64,000 bases of DNA, taken from contig NC_030986.1 in NCBI RefSeq assembly GCF_000149955.1, positions 3,411,185 through 3,475,184 on the forward strand, written 5' to 3'. The stretch is from Fusarium oxysporum f. sp. lycopersici 4287. Taxonomy: Eukaryota > Ascomycota > Sordariomycetes > Hypocreales > Nectriaceae. This document shows, in pieces, positions 56,277-64,000 of the stretch. The notes beneath the pieces were generated by a model. The model worked only from the letters and a program-made list of their open reading frames with translations. It was not told the DNA's origin and searched no databases. Both the position numbers and the translations under genes were made by a program. Each line of letters begins with the position of its first letter. Within the stretch, counting starts at the first letter, position 1.

Positions 56277-57720
56277 ATGGCGAGTATCGATCGCTACAGG
56301 CCTCCCAGGGAAGGGTATCAGCCCCCGACCCTACCCGCAAACCCACGACCTGAACGCGATTCGAGATCACGATCTCCCCGGCGTCGGGATGCCGTTCCTC
56401 CAGCAGTTCCAACTCCTCCGCAGCACTCAACACGAACATCTCCCCCCCGACCACAAGCCCGACAACCCCAAGAATCACCGGCCCGATCTGGTGCGCAAAC
56501 TCCAGTAGCTAGTCTCAACCAATGGAACTTTACGTCGGACGAAGTGCGAAGCACACCTAGCATAGTCGAGGGTCTTTCGCCGGCGGAAGAGAGGATGCGC
56601 AGGGCCAAGGGCGTCAACTTCATCTACCAGGCGGGCGTCATGTTGGATCTCCCTCAGATTACGCTGTGGGTAGCTGGAGTATTCTTCCATCGCTTTTTCA
56701 TGCGCTGCCACATGGTGCAAGAAAAGGGTGGAATTCATCATTACGTGAGTTCTCCCACTTGATCTTACGATTCCAACGTCTCTCTGGAGCAGTGGAAGAC
56801 TGCTCTTGACTGAGCAGCATGCAATTCTTTTCTAGATGCTAACCTCTGCAATCAAGAACATCGCAGCAACAGCCCTCTTTCTAGCCAACAAGACCGAAGA
56901 GAACTGCCGCAAGACAAAGGACATCATTATCGCCGTAGCCAAAGTTGCACAAAAGAACGCGAAGCTCATCATTGACGAGCAGAGCAAAGAGTACTGGAGA
57001 TGGCGAGACAGTATTCTCACATACGAAGAGGTCATGCTAGAACAACTCACTTTTGATCTGATGGTCGACAACCCCTACCACCACTTATTCAAGTTACTCG
57101 ATCAGCTTGGAATAGTTCATAACAAGAATCTACGGCAAGCGGCCTGGGCTTTTTGCAACGATGCTTGCCTCACGTCGATCCCTCTGTTGATAGGACCTCG
57201 AGACGTTGCCATCAGCGCCATCTTCTTTGCGAGCATATATGCGAACCAACAAATCGAGGACATCAATGGCGAGCCCTGGTGGAAGCTCCTCAAGGGTGAT
57301 GAGGTCCTTTGTTCTCAGGCTATCGAGGTGATGCGCCAGTTTTACACGGAGAATCCGCTTAGAAAGCAGAACCCGTCGCTGCCATCACCAGCATTCCATC
57401 TCGAGAACACCAGAAAACGCGGTGATACTCTGTTGAGCCAACCAGACACATTGTCGTCAACGACCGGTACCCCCTTTGAAGTTGACCGGGCGAGTCGCAG
57501 CCCTGGTGTAAGCTCTAGAGTCAACGGCGCTGCTCAGGATGGTGAAGGGCCATACCCAGAGAGAGATGAGGGTTCTCAGCCTCGGCATGACGAGAACGGA
57601 AGACCCCCCAGGTCACCACTCAAGCGAAGAGAGCCTGACGATGGCGAGGAACAGAGCGACAGAGCGGAGAAACGAGCTAAACTCTCAGAAGATGAAGAGG
57701 GAGAACTAGTTGAAGATTGA
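56277..57720 (+). CDS. Cyclin K/Pch1-type cyclin of a CTD kinase
   Basis: Exon 1 is 56277..56744. Exon 2 starts most likely at 56857, after the branch TGCTAAC and CAATCAAG, and runs to 57720, giving 443 aa. An acceptor at 56836 would add seven residues (MLTSAIK) inside the cyclin box and fits less well. The N-terminus is disordered (RSRSPRRR, Pro-rich). The first cyclin box (about 105-235) has EERMRRAKGVNFIYQAG and GIHHY-NIAATALFLANKTEEN, and a second box follows to about 340. The tail is Ser/Glu/Arg-rich and acidic, with a likely nuclear signal (KRREPDD, EKRAKLSEDEE). Cyclins of this type pair with Cdk9/Cdk12-like kinases that phosphorylate RNA polymerase II during elongation. The kinase partner is not in the window. 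Confidence 0.88.
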
Positions 57721-59733
57721 TACCAAGGTTGCGGTTCGTATACAACACAACACAACAATACAATATTTGTAGAGTACGGGACAAAGAGGCGTTATAGGTT
57801 TCCTTGAGTTCGTGAGTGACACCCGCTCGCGTGAGAAGGTTGATAGGTATTTACGCATGGCAAAGGCTGGATCTGGTCGAGCAGGTAAGCGTTCGGGAGG
57901 ATGCTCCCAGGATACGGCGTTTGGATGTAGGTAGTAGACGTGCTCTGCTACTGAACTTAGTTTTAGCTCATGATCGAGGATATATTTCGGAGGAAGTTGT
58001 TAGATAGCGGCAGACGACGCCAATTCAAGTACAGAATTGAAAAGAAACCATGCATATTTCCTCGTATTTGTGACTAAGAACAGCACTTGTATCTCCCGTA
58101 TATTTAATGTGTGCTCTCGTAGGTATCCTAAGGATCGAAAACCACGAGTAGTCGCGGGTGGTGTTGGTAGTTTGAATTGGTCCATAACTTCCTTTTTCCC
58201 ACTTATCAGGAGTCTGTCGATTTTCCAGATCCAACATATTATCTGGTTCATTCCCAGTCCCTTTCTTCTTCTTTTTTATTATTATTATAAAAAGTAAATA
58301 TAAAGTAAAACTCCTTTCGGACATTTTGTACTACACCTTTCGGAGATGCCGACGAGAACTCTTGAGTGGTAGGACCTTGATGAGCTTCTGATATCTGCCA
58401 GTTCTCTTCCTTCGAACCCATTGTTTCAAGATTCTCTCAACCTTCCCGTGCACGTAGCTGCCTCAGTCATTCCTCGTCCCCGACCCAAGTGCTCGCTTGC
58501 TGCCTGCGCTGCACTGAACTGAACTGAACTGAACGCAGCGGAACCTCAGGCTTCCCCAGAAATTCTGCCAATCACCTCCACTCACCGCCTTTGGGCTCCT
58601 CCATAAAACCTCGTCGCGTCCCGTTCAAGCTTCGCTTTTTTCTTTTCCTTTTCTCCTTAGCTCTCTTTGCCTTTTGGCTTAGATCAAGTGTAGTATCTGT
58701 TCTTTTCAGTTTAATCTCTGAAAGATGTCTAAGGACATCAATCGTGATTATTCCTATTTTTGGCTTTCGGGCAGTTTCCTCTGTGCTTGCACATGATTCT
58801 GCCCACAGTGTCCCTGGTATTACACTGCCTCCAGGTGACGCGAACACTACATGGCCTCGGTTTTTCATTGCTTGCTCAGGCTTGTCCTGGGTAGTGAAGA
58901 AGACATTTTTCTGAATGACGCTGTAATGGATGAGACATCGCTGTGTGGTGTTTCGGGTCCTTGCGCACACTGGGGTGAAGGGCTGTCGGAAGAGATAATG
59001 TTAAATCACGATCTCTGGCTATGCTCGTAAGGGGTGCCTCCACTGCTGAACGATGTTCCCGTGCTCCTCAATATCCATCTTGCTGATATGGAAGCAGTAC
59101 TCAAGTGCTGGAGGCTATCATCTGCAGGTTTCATTTAGGGTAGATTTTCTCGTTTGTGGCGTTCGTGATGCGAGCAAATGTAGCAGGCGGTAGTTCAATA
59201 TTTAGTATGTTTTCCCCTACTAAATACACCCGTCGTTGACCTGTGATCTTGCTTGTGCTGCGGTTTCCTACGACTTTTGTCGTTGCTTTCTGCATGGCTT
59301 CCCACATACCTAGGATAGAGGTTGGTACTCCCACTGTGAAATCCAAAGTGTGTCTGTTCCTCGGAAGTAAAGTGGTGCTTAAATCGACCAAGTTTGAATG
59401 ATTGGATAGTAATAGAGAGACGCAAAACCCAACATCAAGCATTGAAAACCATAACAAACATCACATATCCGCCACCAATATCCAGCATCACAACTTTGTC
59501 GTGTGCTTTGGTCGTAGAAGCAGTCCCGATTAGGTCTAGTGCCTATGCTCTGGAAGCTCGCCCAAAAAGTCCACCACAGACACCCACATTGACTGTCGAA
59601 ACAGCTTCAACTGATACCCACTGAACGAGTCCAGTAATTCCCTTCAGCGCACTTCGACCTCTATAACTAGCCAATATCCTTCAATACCACATTCAGGATC
59701 CAAGCACGATATCGCTGAGGAGATTCAGACGTC
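57721..59733. other. Gene-poor 2 kb
   Basis: No gene is supported. About 58370-58720 is pyrimidine-rich, like a leader. At 58513-58534 the pentamer ACTGA is repeated four times between CGCTGC (58507-58512) and its inverse GCAGCG (58535-58540). A plus-strand frame with a hydrophobic stretch (58591-58914) follows but has no family resemblance. Confidence 0.5.
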
Positions 59734-60147
59734 ATGGCTACACTCGGTGGATATCTCAACAGTACGACACCCCTCCCGAGCTCTACTACCTACCTCACCA
59801 GCTTGCTAATACAGACCACAGAGAAAGTCCTGATTGTTACAGCCGATTCGCGTATTCTTGTCGGAACTCTGGCAGCATGCGACCAAACAACTAATCTGGT
59901 GAGTACCCTCCTACTTATCTTGACCATACAAACGCTCACGGCATGTGCCCAGGTCTTGAACAACGCCGTGGAACGAATCATCCGAACGCCCGACGATCTT
60001 GAGCCTTCCGCTCAGGTACCTTTGGGTCTATACCTCGTCCGTGGCGACAACGTATGCTCGATTGGTCTCGTAGATGAGGCGCTCGACGACAGCATCAACT
60101 GGACAGAAGTCAAGGGTTCAGCAATCGGCGGTATAAAACATGTATAG
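59734..60147 (+). CDS. lsm8: U6 snRNA-associated Sm-like protein Lsm8
   Basis: Three exons (59734..59761, 59822..59898, 59953..60147) give 99 aa. Splicing the first intron (60 nt, GTACGA, TTGCTAAT branch, CCACAG) yields MATLGGYLN-KKVLIVTADSR, which matches the conserved Lsm8 start. Splicing the second (54 nt) yields CDQTTNL-VLNNAVERII. The Sm1 motif (TADSRILVGTLAACDQTTNL) and Sm2 motif (GLYLVRGDNVCSIG) are complete, and the end is GSAIGGIKHV. Lsm8 defines the nuclear Lsm2-8 ring that binds the U6 snRNA 3' end. Both introns are multiples of three without stops, so the unspliced frame is also open (137 codons), a trap for gene callers. Confidence 0.92.
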   Translation: MATLGGYLNSTTPLPSSTTYLTSLLIQTTEKVLIVTADSRILVGTLAACDQTTNLVSTLLLILTIQTLTACAQVLNNAVERIIRTPDDLEPSAQVPLGLYLVRGDNVCSIGLVDEALDDSINWTEVKGSAIGGIKHV

Positions 60148-60397
60148 ACTACACACTCGAAACATCGGAAAGCGGTCCGTACTGCGACATTTTCTCTCGT
60201 GTTATTCTGTTTGGGGTACAGCATCCACGGCTGGAGGTTCGGGAATCTTCTTTCCTGCGGCATCGATAGGATCACAAGGCGTTCGAGTTCAGGGAGTTTA
60301 GACAATTCATCTTGGCCTTCGCCACGGTATAGGCTTTCAACAATTGGAGATAATTTATTTGACTATTTAAGCTGACGCAAGATCGACAACCTGGACT

Positions 60398-61864
60398 CTA
60401 TCCAAAGATGCGCTGCATGAGCACTTCCTTGAAGATGTCATGTCCGGGAGAGTCGATCACACGGTTGAGACGGTTACCCTTGACAACACTCAGCCAACCA
60501 TGGTCGTCACCAGGGACCTCATCGAGAGTCAAGATATGGGGGTCCTCATTAGGGTTTTCTGAGAGGGCGACTGCGGCTTCGGCAGGCTTCTTTCTGAGTC
60601 TACGATCAACGACATGCATTCCATGTGTCCATTGACCGCTGGTCTCTACACGGATGTCCTCCAGTTTCTCGGGTGTCTTCCACTTAGGATCATCTCGAGT
60701 CAGCATATACCATACCGTCAGAGGGTCGTGCAACGAAAGACCGGGCTCGTTTTCATCCCCCTCCATATCCTCGATCTTGCTGAAGGATTTAGTGACAAAA
60801 TGTGACACCCACCGAGCAAGTGGGCTGCCAGCTTCGACGTGAGCCTGGATGTTCTCCTTGAAGTAATTCTTGCCAATCAAGTGAGGGGTAGTAATATCGA
60901 GGGGGCAAAGTGTGAGCTTAAGCTGGCGGGAAAGTTTGGTTGGGTACGCTTTCAAAGTTGAAAGCTCCTGGGGAATAGTCGGCATCGTGGAGCTCGGCTT
61001 GGGGGAGGTGAGTGCGTAAACCCGAGCAGCAGCGACAGCATCGGCGTAGCAGTTGAATTCAGCCACGGGAGTACAGTTTCCCTCAACATTTACCGCACCG
61101 CCCATGACGACAAGCTCCTTCACACGAAGGAAAGCCTCGGGATCTTCTGCGGCTGCTAAGGCAACATTGGTAAGAGGACCAACTGCAAGGATGGAGACGG
61201 TGTCCATGGGGTTCTCTTTGAGGATCCGGAGAATCTCATGGTGAGAAGGCGCCTTGGATGGCGTGAAGAAAGGAGAATAGTCTCCGGCTTCGTTGGCGCC
61301 ATCACTGAAGATGCCTTTCCAGGTTTCAGCGGGAGACAAATCAGGATGAGCCTCATGAACATTATGCAAGCCATCGATGCCGTCTACAGAAATCCAGGTA
61401 TTAGTAAAGGGAACGGATTATCAAAGCAGCTACTGAACTTACGGAAGTAATCTGCCATCAGCTCTTCGTCGCAAAGGGGATGGTCAGGGCCAACAGCCAC
61501 GATAGGCTTGTTTGCCTTCATGGCTCCAAAGCCTTCGGGCTTGCCAGTGGACTTCCTCCACTCAAGTTCTTTCCCAAGCACGTGGAAGAGAGAAACAACG
61601 TTTCGGAGACAGCTGAGAAGGTTCTTAGTGTTGGCTCATGGTAGTGAATAGAATTCAAATATATATTTACCTCTGGAGGGGGACATTGCCGTATGTGACG
61701 GACACCATAAGAACCTCAAGTTCCTCCGGTTTGGCACTGAGTGCAAGAAGCAGAGCCAGGATATCATCGACGCCTTGAAATATTAGAATTCAGGTGTTCC
61801 AGCCTCAAAGCGCATGACAGTTACCTGGATCGGTATCGATAATGATCTTCTGCTTGGGAGCCAT
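60398..61864 (-). CDS. Inosine-uridine preferring nucleoside hydrolase
   Basis: Four exons (61825..61864, 61671..61773, 61443..61612, 60398..61383), all in phase, give 432 aa. The family signature DTDPGVDD, whose aspartates bind Ca2+ and the ribose, is at residues 10-17 and is split by the first intron after DTDP. Further blocks are LMVSVTYGNVPLQ, GIDGLHNVHEAHPD, SILAVGPLTNVALAA, VVMGGAVNVEGNCTPVAEFN and LSLHDPLTVWYML (Asp ligand). The length is above the bacterial 310-330 aa because of inserts, as in other fungal members. It cleaves the N-glycosidic bond of purine or pyrimidine nucleosides to base and ribose, probably in the cytosol. No signal peptide. It complements, functionally, the pseudouridine-degrading enzyme encoded at 4751-7319. 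Confidence 0.92.
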
Positions 61865-63921
61865 TCTCGAATTTGGAGGATATGTCCAGAAAAACCAGTG
61901 GCGACTTAGATGAGGAGGTCAAGCTTGTTCAACAAGTTTAAGAAAGTATAAATGCAGAGGAATCTAATCAACCTTGAATTTATTCTCACAATTCCGTAGC
62001 CCAGGAATCGAATTCTTTACTTGCAGCTCAAAATTGAAACGTTGCAGGTTGAAAACAGGAGGATCAAAGTTCTTGTTCACACATGTTATGCCGATGAGCG
62101 TTTCCCCTCCTTCGGTTTTGGGCAGGTGGGCAGGTGGGGTGTTAGTTGCTGAGATAAGCTTTTCACAAGAGCTATTGGTTGTCCAATTGAGCGAGATATG
62201 AATGGGCATTGCTTCTATTGGGCTCCTGTCGCATTTGTACGATAATATATGAACTCGCCGTTCTTACACGGATGTCAGAGTTGGAATACTTGCGAGATCC
62301 GAGCCCGACGCAGGGTAGTGCAGTTTGAGTTGCAGATGGCATGAAGTATGTGCAACCTCAAAAATCACTCCGACAGCCAATCAAATAACCCCAACGCAAG
62401 AGTTCAAGGCTTCAGGGATAACACAAAGAAAGTTCGATGTACCCTCCAAGCAATTATCAGTGACTCATCTCACGATTAACTTGTCCTCCCAGCCACGTAT
62501 GCCAGACCAATGAAAATGATCTGCTTTGCTTAATTAATCATATGCTTCCCTTGATGTTTGAAGAGCAGTCTCCCAGAGCATATGATACACACGTGACCAA
62601 CAATATGTATGTTCGAAGCTGGTACAGCGACTTCAACAAGGACCTTCGCAAGTATTTGAATTGTAGTATAATAGGAAAAGGACATGTTGTAATTTCCTGT
62701 TTATCGTTTAGCAAAGTTCATGCCTCGTGATAAAACCTCTCACTGGAATTGAGGATCGATGCAGGCCTTCAGTGGTAATTTTGAAGGCTTCCAGGTTCGT
62801 GATACCTGTCTACTCCCTGAACAAACAGCTGCGATGAGCCAATCCCAGGCCTAACATCCATTGGATGCCTCGAAGACACTGGAACCCCTGGTTTAAGTTG
62901 TAATGGGCGGCCCCGCTGTTATATCCATGAATAGTCTTCGTCTCATCAACCTCATCCAGCCCAAGCAGGAAGTTGGTTGGAAGGAGCGAATTTCAAGCTC
63001 TGCTGGATCCAATGTATAGACTTCCAGCCCATTCTCCTTTTTAACACCTGACGACGTCTCCTCTCCAACTGCTTCCTCCCAAGAAACCTCGACGGATAAT
63101 CACAAACGTCCCAAGAATATAACCAGCTCCCGTTTATTTCGTATAACACGGGCAGTTGCTGACTATCGAAAGCCTCTCCGTAAAAGTACAGTGGCTGCAT
63201 CAGTTTCGATCCAAATCTCTCCAGCTAAAGTACCTCCTCACCATAATCCGCCCACAGGCTACCTTTTCTCCCCACTCCGAAACCCCAAGCTCCCCACTGC
63301 CTTGGCGTCGGGTGCTTTCTGTCCAAACATTGCTCTACCTCCCCTGCAGTCGGAACCAATTCAGTCAGTCCCGCGACCCTTCCTCGCCTCAGGTAGCCCA
63401 AAACCGACTGGTTGACTTGACTTCAAGCCACCTGGTGTCTTCTCCTTCTGTGTGATTTGCGCCAGACTCATCAATCTTCTTCTGAACCGGCTTCCGTCAT
63501 TTCGCACCCCTTTCCTCACCTATTCCATCATCAACCTTTCCTTTTCCCTTTTTTTTATCCCCCTAACGCTTCGTCCACGACTATCGACGCTCTCACGGCT
63601 CAGCGATTGGCTCATTGCTTAGGACAATCTGGCCTTATAATTGCGACAGCTTAGCTGCCCCTACTTGGCTCGACCTCACAGTCACGCTTCGTCCACAACT
63701 TATTTTTGTACACAGCCGTTGCTTCCACCCGCCTTGGTTCGTTAGACCAAGAGGCCAATTGTCGTTAACCGATAGACGTGTTCGAGTTCACGCCTGTTTC
63801 GCTTAACTTCGGATCGAACCACGATCTTCATCTCGAAGCTCGAAACGAAGCTCGAGGCAACTTCGCTCAGCTTTGCATCTCTTACAAGTACAATACAATA
63901 CACCATATCACGGCGGATAAC
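61865..63921. other. Gene-poor 2 kb ending in a long leader
   Basis: No gene is supported between the nucleoside hydrolase and the gene starting at 63922. From about 63250 to 63921 the plus strand is CT-rich with many short upstream frames, consistent with a long 5' leader. Confidence 0.5.
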
Positions 63922-64000
63922 ATGGGCTACCTCTACACCATTGCAGGCTACGCCCTGCTCTTTTCCGTTGCCTACGCCCTCTACCGATTATCTCAAGGCC
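63922..64000 (+). CDS. 5' end of a gene for a membrane-anchored protein (partial)
   Basis: The window ends 26 codons into this frame. The start (ATGGGCTAC in a purine-rich ATAAC context) follows a long CT-rich leader. The visible residues, MGYLYTIAGYALLFSVAYAL, then YRLSQG, form a hydrophobic segment with a positive flank, so a signal anchor or signal peptide. Nothing more can be said about the product. Confidence 0.6.
   Translation, partial: MGYLYTIAGYALLFSVAYALYRLSQG

Noticed and set aside
58591..58914. 107-codon frame with a hydrophobic segment
   Set aside because: The hydrophobic run comes from a CT-rich leader tract, and no homologous family comes to mind.

Overview
The window looks like a gene-dense stretch of a filamentous ascomycete nuclear genome. 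Short introns (mostly 44-75 nt) with GTAAGT-type donors and CTAAC-type branch points, pyrimidine-rich leaders and the recalled resemblance of the proteins all point to Hypocreales, most likely Fusarium. That placement is from memory, not from a search. No viral sequence, intact transposon, CRISPR array or obvious secondary-metabolite cluster is visible. Almost all clear genes are conserved single-copy housekeeping genes.

Layout, left to right. 0.9-3.7 kb: an SDR oxidoreductase and a secreted, probably GPI-anchored protein, both on the minus strand. 4.75-10.1 kb: a fused pseudouridine-5'-phosphate glycosidase/pseudouridine kinase, the SSU-processome protein Utp18, and a small convergent unknown gene. 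10.1-14.6 kb: gene-poor, with one intron-containing tRNA-Ile. 14.6-24.4 kb: a 1250-aa unknown protein, a second SDR, GINS subunit Sld5, an AIG1/FAR-17a membrane protein, and a WD40-cyclophilin. 24.4-28.2 kb: gene-poor, with palindromes and one leader-like stretch. 28.2-36.8 kb: DAHP synthase, an Iec1-like zinc-finger protein, a four- or five-span membrane protein, Nar1, a SUZ-domain protein, and a small three-exon gene. 36.8-40.4 kb: no firm gene. 40.4-52.5 kb: AGC kinase Sch9, ATP synthase subunit h, a DOMON-cytochrome b561 protein, and a second S6K-type AGC kinase (Psk1-like). 54.2-61.9 kb: Prp4, a cyclin K/Pch1-type cyclin, Lsm8 and a nucleoside hydrolase. The window ends in the first 26 codons of a membrane-anchored protein.

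The genes do not form one operon-like pathway, but themes recur. Several act in RNA synthesis and processing: Utp18, Prp4, Lsm8, the WD40-cyclophilin, the CTD-kinase cyclin and the SUZ protein. Two act in nucleoside breakdown: PsuG-PsuK and the nucleoside hydrolase. Two TORC1-type S6-kinase homologues, Sch9 and Psk1, lie about 6 kb apart.

The most interesting observations are structural. Retaining the intron between the two domains of the pseudouridine enzyme would turn the fusion into a two-cistron message. Sch9 has a phase-matched alternative first exon 1.5 kb upstream. DAHP synthase has a nine-base first coding exon and Gcn4/Cpc1-type sites. Exon boundaries were set by hand from splice signals, reading phase and recalled family conservation, and no search was run.
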